The notes below the pieces were generated by a model. The model had not been told where the DNA came from. It ran no database searches and worked only from the letters and a program-made list of their open reading frames with translations. A stretch of 64,000 bases of DNA, taken from positions 1-64,000 of the forward strand of contig NZ_JAPFGY010000015.1 of NCBI RefSeq assembly GCF_026586795.1, given 5' to 3'. Position numbers and translations under genes: made by a program. Source of the stretch: Erythrobacter sp. WG (GTDB lineage: Bacteria > Pseudomonadota > Alphaproteobacteria > Sphingomonadales > Sphingomonadaceae). This document shows positions 55,165 to 63,157 of this stretch, piece after piece. The first letter of the stretch is position 1; the number at the start of each line of letters is the position of its first letter.

Positions 55165-55455
55165 TCAATCGCGCGCCGGGTCCATCGCGACAGCGGCTCC
55201 GCCCCGGTGCGGTGCAGGTCCGCGCGGCGGGACGGCGGGGACGGGCAGCCCGGACTCGGGCGGCTTGCGACGCCGCTGCGGCTGGCTGCGCATGAGGTCC
55301 GCCAACGACCTCGCGCCGGGCTCCACGTCCGGCCTCGGGCCCTGGCGGCGCCCCGCAAAGGTCTCACCGGCGGCAATGGCCAGCATCCCGACCCCGACCA
55401 GAATCCGGCCGAGCCCTGCGAGGATATTGCCTTGTGGTGAGTCGGGATGGGCCAT
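55165..55455 (-). CDS. Small membrane protein in the SUF operon
   Basis: This 96-residue protein has one hydrophobic segment (ILAGLGRILVGVGMLAIAAG, about 12-30) followed by a basic proline/arginine-rich tail. It starts 8 bp after the HesB-like gene. The region has competing open frames because of its base composition, so the call depends on position and the membrane segment. Function unknown. Confidence 0.55.
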   Translation of the reverse strand: MAHPDSPQGNILAGLGRILVGVGMLAIAAGETFAGRRQGPRPDVEPGARSLADLMRSQPQRRRKPPESGLPVPAVPPRGPAPHRGGAAVAMDPARD

Positions 55456-55463
55456 GGCTCTGC

Positions 55464-55826
55464 TTATACCATGAAACTTTCGCCGCACCCACAGGCGCCC
55501 TTGGCGTTGGGGTTTTCGAACACGAAGCCCGCGGTGAAATCGTCCTCGCGCCAGTCCATGGTGCTGCCGACGAGGTAGAGCACCGAGGCGCCGTCGATGT
55601 AGAAGGTGCCGCCGGGGGTGGCGATCTTTTCGTCGAACTTGGCCTCGGTGGTGACGTAGTCGACCGAATAGGCGAGGCCCGAACAGCCCCGGCGCGGGGT
55701 CGAGAGCTTGACGCCGATGGCACCTTCCGGGGCCTTGCTCATCAGCTCGGCGATGCGCGCCTCGGCGCTTGGCGTCAGGGTGACGGCGGCCTTGGGAGCA
55801 GGACGTGCGGAGGTGGTCTCGGTCAT
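55464..55826 (-). CDS. sufA: A-type iron-sulfur carrier (HesB/IscA/SufA)
   Basis: This 120-residue A-type carrier has the three conserved cysteines C48 (RRGCSGLAYSVDY), C112 and C114 (KGACGCGESFMV). It accepts clusters from the SufBCD scaffold and passes them to apoproteins. The position at the end of the SUF operon supports SufA rather than ErpA; that name is contextual. Its start overlaps the stop of the GNAT gene (ATGA, 55823-55826). Confidence 0.9.
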   Translation of the reverse strand: MTETTSARPAPKAAVTLTPSAEARIAELMSKAPEGAIGVKLSTPRRGCSGLAYSVDYVTTEAKFDEKIATPGGTFYIDGASVLYLVGSTMDWREDDFTAGFVFENPNAKGACGCGESFMV

Positions 55827-56317
55827 GTCAGCCTCTTCTGCCAGAACAGCGCGTGCCCGGCGGCGGGATCGAGCTGGTAGTCGCCATAGCCTTCGCGGGC
55901 GTAGAGATGCCGCGCCGGATTGCCGCTCAGCACTTCCAATGTGATCTTGCAGGCCCCGCGCTTCAAGGCCTCAGCCTCGACAGCCTGGAGGAGCGCCTTG
56001 CCGATCCCGCGCCCGCGCGCCTCGGGCAGCACCGCGAGATCGTGGATATTGACGAGCGGCGCGGCGGCGAAGGTCGAATAGCCCATGAAGCAATTGGCGA
56101 GGCCCACGGCCTTGTCCTCGAGCCGAGCCAGCAGCGAGAAGGCCTGCGGATCGGCCGCCAGATCGCCTACGAGGCGCGCCTTGACGTCGTCGCGCAAGCG
56201 CTCGCCGCCGCCCATCGGATCGCGGGCATAGGCATCGAGCAGCGCCACGACGTCAGCGGCATCGCGAGCGTCGCGGTAGTCCGCGAGTGTGATCGTCAGG
56301 GCCGGTGCGAGGGTCAC
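55823..56317 (-). CDS. GNAT N-acetyltransferase in the SUF operon
   Basis: This 164-residue acetyl-CoA-dependent acetyltransferase has its motif A in LAVLPEARGRGIGKALLQAVE near residues 93-113 (Q/RxxGxG/A as RGRGIG). The substrate is unknown. It is coupled to the genes on both sides by overlaps: upstream with the SufT-like gene (56314-56317) and downstream with the A-type carrier. Its place in an iron-sulfur operon may be incidental or reflect a modification role. Confidence 0.88.
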   Translation of the reverse strand: MTLAPALTITLADYRDARDAADVVALLDAYARDPMGGGERLRDDVKARLVGDLAADPQAFSLLARLEDKAVGLANCFMGYSTFAAAPLVNIHDLAVLPEARGRGIGKALLQAVEAEALKRGACKITLEVLSGNPARHLYAREGYGDYQLDPAAGHALFWQKRLT

Positions 56318-56769
56318 AGCATCCCCAGCTCGAGCCGCGCCTCATCGCTCATCTTGTGCGGGCCCCAGGCGGGCTCCCAGACAAGATTGACCTCCGCATC
56401 GCGGATACCGGGGACGCTCGAGACGCGCAGCTCGACCTCGCCGGGCATGGATTCGGCGACCGGGCAATGCGGTGTCGTGAGCGTCATGGTGACGGTGGCG
56501 TCGGCATTCTCGTCGACCTCGACCCCGTAGATCAGGCCGAGATCGTAGATATTGACCGGAATTTCCGGGTCGTAGATTTCGCGCAACGCCTCGATCACGG
56601 CGGCTTGCAGGTCGCTCCCCGCGCCGCCCACCGGCGCATCGGCGGGCTTGGCGGCGAGGAAGCCGTCGAGATAGTCGCGGGTGCGGCCCTGGTCCTTGGG
56701 CGCTTCGGTCTCGGTGTCCACGGCATCCGACACGCGGGCGCGTGGGGGCTTTTCGGTCGAGCTGTCCAT
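56314..56769 (-). CDS. SufT/MIP18-like DUF59 protein
   Basis: This 151-residue protein has an acidic, disordered N-terminus (about 1-45) and a DUF59 domain with ALREIYDPEIPVNIYDLGLI, TLTTPHCPVAESMP and VWEPAWGPHKMS. The conserved cysteine is in PHCPV. DUF59 proteins in SUF operons assist cluster maturation. The start may be 56769 or 56778. It overlaps the SufS stop region (56775) if the longer start is used. Confidence 0.9.
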   Translation of the reverse strand: MDSSTEKPPRARVSDAVDTETEAPKDQGRTRDYLDGFLAAKPADAPVGGAGSDLQAAVIEALREIYDPEIPVNIYDLGLIYGVEVDENADATVTMTLTTPHCPVAESMPGEVELRVSSVPGIRDAEVNLVWEPAWGPHKMSDEARLELGML

Positions 56770-56774
56770 CGCTC

Positions 56775-58094
56775 TCATCCTCTTCCAAAGATCTTGCGGG
56801 TGCGGGCGATCCCGGCGAGCAGCGCGTCGACGTCAGCCTCGGTCGAATACAAGCCGAAGCTGGCGCGCGCGGTGGCCGGGACGCCGAGGTAATCCATCAG
56901 CGGCTGGGCGCAGTGATGCCCGGCGCGGATCGCGACATTGCTCTCGTCGAGGATCGTGCCGAGGTCGTGGGGGTGGATGTCACCCACCGCAAAGCTGACG
57001 ATCCCGGCGCTGTCGGCGGGGCCGAACAGGCGCACGTCGTTCATCGCCCCGAGTTCGCGGCGGAGCTTGGCGACGAGCTGTTGTTCGTGGGCGTGAATGC
57101 GCTCCGGGCCGATTGCGGCGATGTAGTCCACCGCAGCTGCGAAGGCGACTGCTTCGGTGATCGCGGGCGTCCCGGCCTCGAACCTTTGCGGCCCGCTGGC
57201 ATAGGTGGTCTTGGAAAAGGTCACGCGGTCGATCATCGCCCCGCCGCCCTGATAGGGGCGCATCTCGGCCAGCAGCTCCTTGCGCGCCCACAGCGCCCCG
57301 ATCCCGGTCGGGCCGTAGAGCTTGTGCGCCGAGAAGACGTAGAAATCGCAATCGAGCGTCGCCACGTCCACGCCCATGTGCGGCGCCGACTGGCACCCGT
57401 CGAGCAGCAGCTTCGCGCCGACCTTGTGCGCCAGTGCGGCGGCGCGCCGGGCATCGAGCAGCGCGCCGGTGACGTTTGAGACATGGCCGAGCGCGACCAG
57501 CTTGTGCCGCTCGGTCAGCATGGCTTCGGCCGCATCGAGGTCGATCCGGTGATCGTCCGTCAGCGGGCAGACATCGATGTGGGCGCCCACCTCTTCCGCG
57601 ACCATCTGCCACGGCACGATGTTCGAATGGTGCTCGGCCTGCGAGAGGAGGATGCGGTCGCCCGGCTCGAGGTTCGCGCGGCCCCAGGTCTGCGCGACGA
57701 GGTTGATCGCCTCGGTCGCGCCGCGGGTGAAGACCAGCTCGTCCTCGAGCCCGCCGATGAACTTGGCGACGGTGCGCCGCGCGGCCTCGTAGGCGAGCGT
57801 CATCTCGGCCGAGCGGGTGTAGACCCCGCGGTGGACGGTCGCGTAATCCTCCCCCAGCGCGCGCGCCATGGCGTCGATAACGCTGCGCGGCTTCTGCGCA
57901 GTGGCGGCGGTGTCGAGGTAATGCCAGGGCTTGCCATCATGGGTGACCATGCCGGGGAAGTCGGCCCTGAACCCGTTCGCCTCGAGCGCAGTCGAGAGGC
58001 CGGTCGCAGGTGTCTCGACTGACGACCGAAGGTCGGCAGCCTGTCCTGAGCCTGCCGAAGGGCTCGACACAAACGGAGGTTGAGTGGTGCTCAC
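56775..58094 (-). CDS. sufS: Cysteine desulfurase SufS with repeat-derived N-terminus
   Basis: This 439-residue PLP enzyme supplies sulfur for cluster assembly. The PLP lysine is in VFSAHKLYGPTG near residue 259 and the persulfide cysteine in RAGHHCAQPLM near 396. The conserved family start is FRADFPGM at residues 42-49. The only in-frame starts that include this segment are GTG codons 1 and 9, both before or inside the dispersed repeat at 57970-58078. Residues about 6-42 are therefore encoded by the repeat. The GTG at 58094 overlaps the sufD stop (GTGA). Confidence 0.9.
   Translation of the reverse strand: MSTTQPPFVSSPSAGSGQAADLRSSVETPATGLSTALEANGFRADFPGMVTHDGKPWHYLDTAATAQKPRSVIDAMARALGEDYATVHRGVYTRSAEMTLAYEAARRTVAKFIGGLEDELVFTRGATEAINLVAQTWGRANLEPGDRILLSQAEHHSNIVPWQMVAEEVGAHIDVCPLTDDHRIDLDAAEAMLTERHKLVALGHVSNVTGALLDARRAAALAHKVGAKLLLDGCQSAPHMGVDVATLDCDFYVFSAHKLYGPTGIGALWARKELLAEMRPYQGGGAMIDRVTFSKTTYASGPQRFEAGTPAITEAVAFAAAVDYIAAIGPERIHAHEQQLVAKLRRELGAMNDVRLFGPADSAGIVSFAVGDIHPHDLGTILDESNVAIRAGHHCAQPLMDYLGVPATARASFGLYSTEADVDALLAGIARTRKIFGRG
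57970..58078. repeat. Family A palindromic repeat within sufS
   Basis: The long form of family A (ends ACCCGTTCGCCTCGAGCG and CTCGACACAAACGG), with the same inner GGTCGGCAGCCTG and CCTGCCGAAGGGCTCGA blocks as the copy at 17341-17450. It is read in frame as sufS codons about 6-42 with no stop codon. Confidence 0.88.
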
Positions 58095-58846
58095 AGCCTC
58101 GCCCCCTCCAGCGCCGCCAGCGCCGCTTCGAGCAGCCCCTCGCGCTCGGCCTCGTCCTCCAGCGCCACGAAGGCGTCGCCGATGAAGGCCTGCACCAGCA
58201 GGCGCTGCGCCGTCGCCGGGTCGAGCCCCCGCGCCATCATGTAGAAGCGCGCGGCCTCGTCGAGCGCGCCGACGGTGGCGCCGTGGGCGCATTTGACGTC
58301 ATCGGCGAAGATTTCGAGCTGCGGGACGGCATTGGCGCTCGCCCCTGCCTCCAGCAGCAGGCCCTTGAAGTCCTGCGCCGCGTCGGCCCTCTGCGCGTGG
58401 CGAGCGACCTTGATTTCGCCGAGGAAATTGCCTGTCGCCCCCGCCCAGTGCACCGCGCGAACCGTCTGGTTGGAGGTCGCCTCGGGCTCGGCATGGACGA
58501 CCTGCGTGACGAATTCGCGGGTCACGCCTGCCCCGCCGATGGTGACGCCGCCGAATTCGAAATGGGCACCCTTCGCGAGCCGCACCTCGACCTCGACGCG
58601 GGTGTAGTCCGCACCGCGGTTGACCACGAACAGCTCGGCCCGCGCGCCTTCGCCGAGGTTCAGGCGGATGCGGTGCAGCTCGGGCGCTTCGGAGCCGACC
58701 GTCATCGCGTGCCGCCGCGTCTCACAGGGGGCGAGGGTGATCTCTTGCCACTGGTCGAGCGCCGCCGCGCCGAGCCGCGCCACGCCGTCCATGTCGGCAT
58801 AGCGCCACGCCTCGTCACGCCGGGTGGGGAGGGTTGCGGTGGTCAT
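58091..58846 (-). CDS. sufD: SUF scaffold subunit SufD
   Basis: This 251-residue protein forms the SufBC2D scaffold with SufB and the SufC ATPase. It starts MTTATLPTRRDEAWRYADMD and has the SufBD core with CAHGATVGALDEAARFYMMA (histidine near residue 190) and RGLDPATAQRLLVQAFIGD. The short length is typical of alphaproteobacterial SufD. It overlaps the upstream 126-residue gene by four bases. Confidence 0.92.
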   Translation of the reverse strand: MTTATLPTRRDEAWRYADMDGVARLGAAALDQWQEITLAPCETRRHAMTVGSEAPELHRIRLNLGEGARAELFVVNRGADYTRVEVEVRLAKGAHFEFGGVTIGGAGVTREFVTQVVHAEPEATSNQTVRAVHWAGATGNFLGEIKVARHAQRADAAQDFKGLLLEAGASANAVPQLEIFADDVKCAHGATVGALDEAARFYMMARGLDPATAQRLLVQAFIGDAFVALEDEAEREGLLEAALAALEGARL

Positions 58847-59223
58847 GACCGCTTGCTCCTGCGCTCGGCGACGAGTGCGGCGATGCCTGCCTCGCGCTTG
58901 GCGAAAAGGCAGTCGTAGACCTTCTCGGCTGCGAGCAACGCGTTGATCCGCTGCTCCTTCTCGGCTTTCGGAAGCTTGGCGTTCTCGATGGTCGAGAACC
59001 GCGGCGCCAAGGGCACCATGCATTGGATCATCGCGTCGCAGCCGATCCCATCGATCGCCTTGTCCCCGGTCGAGCGCTTGGTCTTGCAAGTCGCGGCGCC
59101 CTTGTTCATCCGCCACGTCCCGCGCCAGTTGCGCAGGCGGTTGGCTACGACGGTGATTTCGTTGTCGGCTGGTGCTTCGGCGACCGGCTGCGCGGCAGCG
59201 AGCGCAAGGGCGGCGAGCAGCAT
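58843..59223 (-). CDS. Secreted unknown protein between sufC and sufD
   Basis: This 126-residue protein has a short signal peptide (MLLAALALAAAQPVAEA) and four cysteines in the mature part (AATCKTKRS, IGCDAMIQCM, VYDCLF), probably two disulfides. It is overlapped by sufC upstream (one base) and sufD downstream (four bases). An exported protein inside a cytosolic assembly operon is unexpected. No family recognised. Confidence 0.75.
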   Translation of the reverse strand: MLLAALALAAAQPVAEAPADNEITVVANRLRNWRGTWRMNKGAATCKTKRSTGDKAIDGIGCDAMIQCMVPLAPRFSTIENAKLPKAEKEQRINALLAAEKVYDCLFAKREAGIAALVAERRSKRS

Positions 59224-59966
59224 CACGCCATCACCGCGTCGTAGCCCTCGGCCTCGAGCCGCAGCGCAAGTTCCGGACCGCCGGTCTCGACGATGCGGCC
59301 GCCTGCAAGGATGCTGACCTTGTCGGGCTTCACCACGTCGAGCAGGCGCTGGTAGTGGGTGATCAGCAGCACCGCCTTGTCGGGGCTGCGCATGATCGCG
59401 TTGATCCCCGCGCCGACGATCCTGAGCGCATCAATATCGAGGCCGGAATCGGTCTCGTCCAGCACCGCGAAGGCGGGGTCGAGGATGCCCATCTGCACCA
59501 TCTCGGCGCGCTTCTTCTCGCCGCCGGAGAAGCCGACATTGACCTGCCTTTTCAGCATTTCCATGTCCATCCTGAGCAGCGCGGCCTTGTCCTTGGCGAG
59601 CTTCAGGAACTCGCCCCCCGACAGCGGTTCTTCCCCACGCGCCTTGCGCTGCGCGTTGAGCGCCTCGCGCAGGAACTGGACGTTGGAGACGCCGGGGATC
59701 TCGACCGGATATTGGAAGCCGAGGAACAGGCCCTTCGCCGCGCGCTCGTGCGGTTCCAGCGCCAGCAGGTCCTCGCCCCGGAAGGTCACGCTGCCCTCGG
59801 TCACTTCGTAACCGGGCTTGCCGCCCAGCACATTGGTCAGCGTCGACTTGCCCGCGCCATTGGGGCCCATGATCGCATGGACCTCGCCCGCGGGGACTTC
59901 GAGCGTGAGGCCCTTGAGGATCGGCTTATCGCCGACGGAGGCGTGGAGATTGGTGATTTCGAGCAT
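59223..59966 (-). CDS. sufC: SUF scaffold ATPase SufC
   Basis: This 247-residue ABC-type ATPase has Walker A IMGPNGAGKSTLTN near residue 36, signature VGFSGGEKKRAEMVQ near 147, Walker B FAVLDETDSGLDID near 168 and LLITHYQRLLD near 200. It dimerises on SufBD and drives cluster release. The start at 59966 gives the family N-terminus MLEITNLHASVGD. Full length and intact. Confidence 0.95.
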   Translation of the reverse strand: MLEITNLHASVGDKPILKGLTLEVPAGEVHAIMGPNGAGKSTLTNVLGGKPGYEVTEGSVTFRGEDLLALEPHERAAKGLFLGFQYPVEIPGVSNVQFLREALNAQRKARGEEPLSGGEFLKLAKDKAALLRMDMEMLKRQVNVGFSGGEKKRAEMVQMGILDPAFAVLDETDSGLDIDALRIVGAGINAIMRSPDKAVLLITHYQRLLDVVKPDKVSILAGGRIVETGGPELALRLEAEGYDAVMA

Positions 59967-59987
59967 CGGTTCAGTTCTCTGTTTCAT

Positions 59988-60067
59988 CGTCTCCCCGGCC
60001 TTGAGCCGGGGTCCCGCTGTCTTGAGGCGGGAAGAAAGCGGGGTCCCGGGTCAAGCCCGGGAAGACG
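59988..60067. repeat. Family B palindromic repeat upstream of sufC
   Basis: Same structure as 22939-23017: CGTCTCCCCGGCC with GGGAAGACG arms and inner GAGCCGGGGTCCCGCTG and AGCGGGGTCCCGGGTCAA. It overlaps the last codons of the DUF559 gene (stop at 60051) and so lies in the SUF operon between two genes. Confidence 0.85.
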
Positions 60068-60605
60068 AAAGGGGTCTGGGCTTGCGATCATCGCCTTTCG
60101 GCTTGGGGCGCGAATAAGTCTGCTTGGGGTTGGCCGCCTTGTGCGCGCGGGCGGCTTCCTTCTTGGCCGCGATCCGCTCGCGGATGGCGAGGGTGAGGCG
60201 CTGGAGCACCGCGTCGATATCCTCGAGGATGTCCTTGGCCGCGATGCGCATCACCTGAATGCCGACGCTCTCGAGGCTCTTGTCGCGGCGCTTGGCGAGC
60301 GTGTCGTTCTGCCCCTCCTCGTCGATCGCCAGCGCGAGGCCGAGGTTGTGGCAGTTGAAATCGACAATCGCGCTGCCGACCACCGCGTGCCGCTTGAAGG
60401 TGTAGCGGCCCATGTCCGCGGCGGCGAATTTGGCGGCGAGCGCCTTGTGCGCCTCGGACGAATGGCGGCGCAGCTCGCGCGCCTGTTCGTGCAGCGCATC
60501 GAGCCGCTTCTCCGAAATCTCCCACCCGCGCCCCTTCTTCTTGAGCGCGGGGGCTTCGGCAGTGGCGGCCTCGGGGTTGAGGGCGAGGGTTTTGCGGTTG
60601 GTCAT
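60051..60605 (-). CDS. DUF559-like endonuclease-fold protein
   Basis: This 184-residue protein has a central VSR/DUF559-like core with LRRHSSEAHKALAAKF, then YTFKRHAVVGSAIVDFNCHN and LGLALAIDEEGQND, matching the helix, D and E-x-D/E pattern of PD-(D/E)XK enzymes. A basic lysine/arginine-rich C-terminus follows; the last residues are encoded by a dispersed repeat. It lies between the DUF4274 and sufC genes. Such genes occur in SUF operons of related bacteria without a proven role. Confidence 0.75.
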   Translation of the reverse strand: MTNRKTLALNPEAATAEAPALKKKGRGWEISEKRLDALHEQARELRRHSSEAHKALAAKFAAADMGRYTFKRHAVVGSAIVDFNCHNLGLALAIDEEGQNDTLAKRRDKSLESVGIQVMRIAAKDILEDIDAVLQRLTLAIRERIAAKKEAARAHKAANPKQTYSRPKPKGDDRKPRPLSSSRA

Positions 60606-60611
60606 TTCAAA

Positions 60612-61157
60612 TCAGAAACCTGTTCCGAGATCGGCAAAGATATCTGCGACGTCCTGATTCCATTCCGGATGATCAACTTCCGGGATTGGCGGGTCGCACG
60701 GCTCGAAGCCAGCCAACAGAACGGCGGCAATTTGAGGTGCCTTTGCACAGGGCTGACTGGCAATCCGTGCGGCGATACGTTCATCGAAGCAATTTCTTGT
60801 CGGTTCCAGCCCATCGTGCACAAACCCGCCAGCACAGGCCCGTTCGTTGATTTCGAGCAATAGCTTCTTTTCCAGATCCATCTCGTAATCAGCCGCCCAG
60901 CAGCCTTCCCAAAGCCAAATGTCATCTGGAGCACCAAGCCAGAAGATCTGCTTTGCCACAGCAATGCTGCACTGCGGCTCCCGCACCATGAAATAGAGCG
61001 GCAGCGGCCCATACCCCCAGTTGTAATGAGCGGCTGCGAACAACCAATAGGTCTGAGGCTTGTCATGGAACCAATCGATGAAGCGGACGAAGGCTTCCTC
61101 ACGGGCGTGCCCGATCCCTTCGGCGCTAAGTTCCTTGACGCGCTCCGCGATGTTCAC
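60612..61157 (-). CDS. DUF4274-like protein in the SUF operon
   Basis: This 181-residue acidic protein has aromatic-rich segments ([40 protein letters not shown]) like the DUF4274 family, whose function is unknown. GC content is visibly lower than in flanking genes. The start overlaps the sufB stop by four bases (ATGA), so it is translated with sufB. Assignment from remembered pattern; moderate certainty. Confidence 0.7.
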   Translation of the reverse strand: MNIAERVKELSAEGIGHAREEAFVRFIDWFHDKPQTYWLFAAAHYNWGYGPLPLYFMVREPQCSIAVAKQIFWLGAPDDIWLWEGCWAADYEMDLEKKLLLEINERACAGGFVHDGLEPTRNCFDERIAARIASQPCAKAPQIAAVLLAGFEPCDPPIPEVDHPEWNQDVADIFADLGTGF

Positions 61158-62635
61158 CCCACGCTCCCCTCAAGCGAAATCGCCAGCAGCTTCTGCGCCT
61201 CGACGGCAAACTCCATCGGCAGCTCTTTCAGAACGTCCTTGGCAAAGCCGTTGACGATCAGCGCGACGGCTTCCTCTTCCCCAAGCCCGCGCTGCATCGC
61301 GTAGAACAGCTGTTCGTCGCTGATCTTGCTGGTGGTCGCCTCGTGCTCGATCTGCGCGCTGGGGTTCTTGACCTCGATATAGGGCACGGTGTGTGCGCCG
61401 CATTGATCGCCCAAGAGCAGGCTGTCGCACTGGGTGAAGTTGCGCACGCCGCTCGCGGTCGGGCCGACGCGCACCAGCCCGCGATAGGTGTTGTTCGACT
61501 TGCCGGCCGATATCCCCTTGGAGATGATCGTCGAGCGGCTGTTCTTGCCGTTGTGGATCATCTTGGTGCCGGTATCGGCCTGCTGGAAGTTGTTGGTGAC
61601 CGCAACCGAGTAGAACTCGCCCACGCTATCCTCGCCGTTGAGGACGCAGGAGGGGTACTTCCACGTCACCGCTGAACCCGTCTCCACCTGCGTCCAGCTG
61701 ACCTTCGAACGGTCCCCCTGGCACAGCGCGCGCTTGGTGACGAAGTTGTAGATCCCGCCCTTGCCCTCGGCATTGCCGGGGTACCAGTTCTGCACGGTCG
61801 AATACTTGATCTCGGCATCGTCGAGCGCGACCAGTTCGACCACAGCGGCGTGGAGCTGGTTCTCGTCCCTCATCGGGGCGGTGCAGCCTTCGAGGTAGCT
61901 GACATAGGCGCCCTTGTCGGCGATGATCAGAGTACGCTCGAACTGGCCGGTGTTCTCGGCGTTGATGCGGAAATAGGTGGAAAGCTCCATCGGGCAGCGC
62001 ACGCCTTCGGGCACGTAGACGAAGGTGCCGTCGGAGAAGACCGCGCAATTCAATGCCGCGAAATAATTGTCGCGCACCGGCACGACGCGCCCCAGCCACT
62101 GCTTCACCAGCTCGGGATATTCGCGGATCGCCTCGGAGATCGAAAGGAAGATCACGCCCGCGCGCTTCAGCTCCTCGCGGAAGGTGGTGGCGACGCTGAC
62201 GGAATCGAACACCGCGTCCACCGCGACCTTGCGCGCGCCCTCGACCCCGGCGAGCACTTCCTGCTCCGCCACGGGAATGCCGAGCTTGTCGTAGACCGCC
62301 TTGATCTCGGGATCGAGTTCATCGAGCGAAGCGATGGTCGCCTTCTTCTTGGGCGCGGCGTAGTAATAGGCGTCCTGATAGTCGATCGGCGGATAGCCGA
62401 GCTTGGCCCACTCGGGCTCCTCCATGGTCTGCCACAGGCGGAAGGCCTTGAGGCGCCATTCGAGCATCCATTCGGGCTCGTTCTTCTTGGCGCTGATGAA
62501 GCGCACGGTGTCCTCGTTCAGGCCCTTGGGCGCGAACTCGGTGTCGATGTCGGCCGACCAGCCATGCTCGTAATCGGCGACCTTGGCGGCGGCTTCTCGC
62601 GCCTCGCGGTCCTGAATGTCGATGTCTTCGCTCAT
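61154..62635 (-). CDS. sufB: SUF scaffold subunit SufB
   Basis: This 493-residue SufB is the main scaffold for [Fe-S] assembly. It includes the conserved C-terminal [14 protein letters not shown] region (seen as [20 protein letters not shown]), [12 protein letters not shown] and [20 protein letters not shown], and the [20 protein letters not shown] segment. The start at 62635 is selected because it overlaps the regulator stop (ATGA) and gives the family N-terminus. Confidence 0.95.
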   Translation of the reverse strand: MSEDIDIQDREAREAAAKVADYEHGWSADIDTEFAPKGLNEDTVRFISAKKNEPEWMLEWRLKAFRLWQTMEEPEWAKLGYPPIDYQDAYYYAAPKKKATIASLDELDPEIKAVYDKLGIPVAEQEVLAGVEGARKVAVDAVFDSVSVATTFREELKRAGVIFLSISEAIREYPELVKQWLGRVVPVRDNYFAALNCAVFSDGTFVYVPEGVRCPMELSTYFRINAENTGQFERTLIIADKGAYVSYLEGCTAPMRDENQLHAAVVELVALDDAEIKYSTVQNWYPGNAEGKGGIYNFVTKRALCQGDRSKVSWTQVETGSAVTWKYPSCVLNGEDSVGEFYSVAVTNNFQQADTGTKMIHNGKNSRSTIISKGISAGKSNNTYRGLVRVGPTASGVRNFTQCDSLLLGDQCGAHTVPYIEVKNPSAQIEHEATTSKISDEQLFYAMQRGLGEEEAVALIVNGFAKDVLKELPMEFAVEAQKLLAISLEGSVG

Positions 62636-63066
62636 GCCAGATGGTCCTCGGCGGGAGTGGGGGACGCGACGGGGCCGCGCAGCTGGGCGAGGGTGATCCC
62701 CGCCAGCGCGCTGCGCAGCGCGTCGTTGATGATCGGCCAGTGCGGCTTCATGTTGCACCCGCTCTCGAAGTCGCAGGGGGTGTGATCAATGCAGGCGGTG
62801 AGCGCGATGCGCCCTTCGATCGCCTCGACGATGTCGGCAACCGTGATCGCCGCCGCCGGACGCCCGAGCTGGAGGCCGCCGTGGGCGCCCCGCACGCTGC
62901 GCAGCAGGCCTGCCGCCGTCAGTCTCGATACCAGCTTCTGCACCGTCGGCACCGGCAGCCCGGTCTCGGTCGCAAGCTCGGCCGCGCTGACCCGGCCGTT
63001 GCCGCAATGGAGCGCGGCCTGGCACATCGTGATGACGGCATAGTCGGCAAGGTTCGACAGGCGCAT
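62632..63066 (-). CDS. Rrf2-family iron-sulfur regulator (IscR/SufR-like)
   Basis: This 144-residue winged-helix protein is the first gene of the SUF operon. The DNA-binding part starts [20 protein letters not shown]. The cluster cysteines fall at C92, C98 and C104 ([14 protein letters not shown]), the same numbering as E. coli IscR, so it should bind a [2Fe-2S] cluster and sense iron-sulfur status. A palindrome with IscR-type spacing lies 13 to 41 bp upstream, which suggests autoregulation of the whole operon. Confidence 0.93.
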   Translation of the reverse strand: MRLSNLADYAVITMCQAALHCGNGRVSAAELATETGLPVPTVQKLVSRLTAAGLLRSVRGAHGGLQLGRPAAAITVADIVEAIEGRIALTACIDHTPCDFESGCNMKPHWPIINDALRSALAGITLAQLRGPVASPTPAEDHLA

Positions 63067-63078
63067 TGCGAGTGATTC

Positions 63079-63107
63079 TCAATTCGGACCGAATCAGTCC
63101 GAATTGA
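63079..63107. promoter_or_regulatory. IscR-type operator of the SUF operon
   Basis: Perfect 11-bp arms TCAATTCGGAC and GTCCGAATTGA flank a 7-bp centre. On the minus strand the core CGGACTGATTCGGTCCG matches the E. coli IscR type 1 pattern YYGACTRWWWYAGTCRR at 14 of 17 positions by my count. It lies just upstream of the regulator gene. Confidence 0.8.
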
Positions 63108-63157
63108 ATTAGGATCAATTCGTTCGCATTACAACCGCCGAGGCATGCCCGGCGGCG

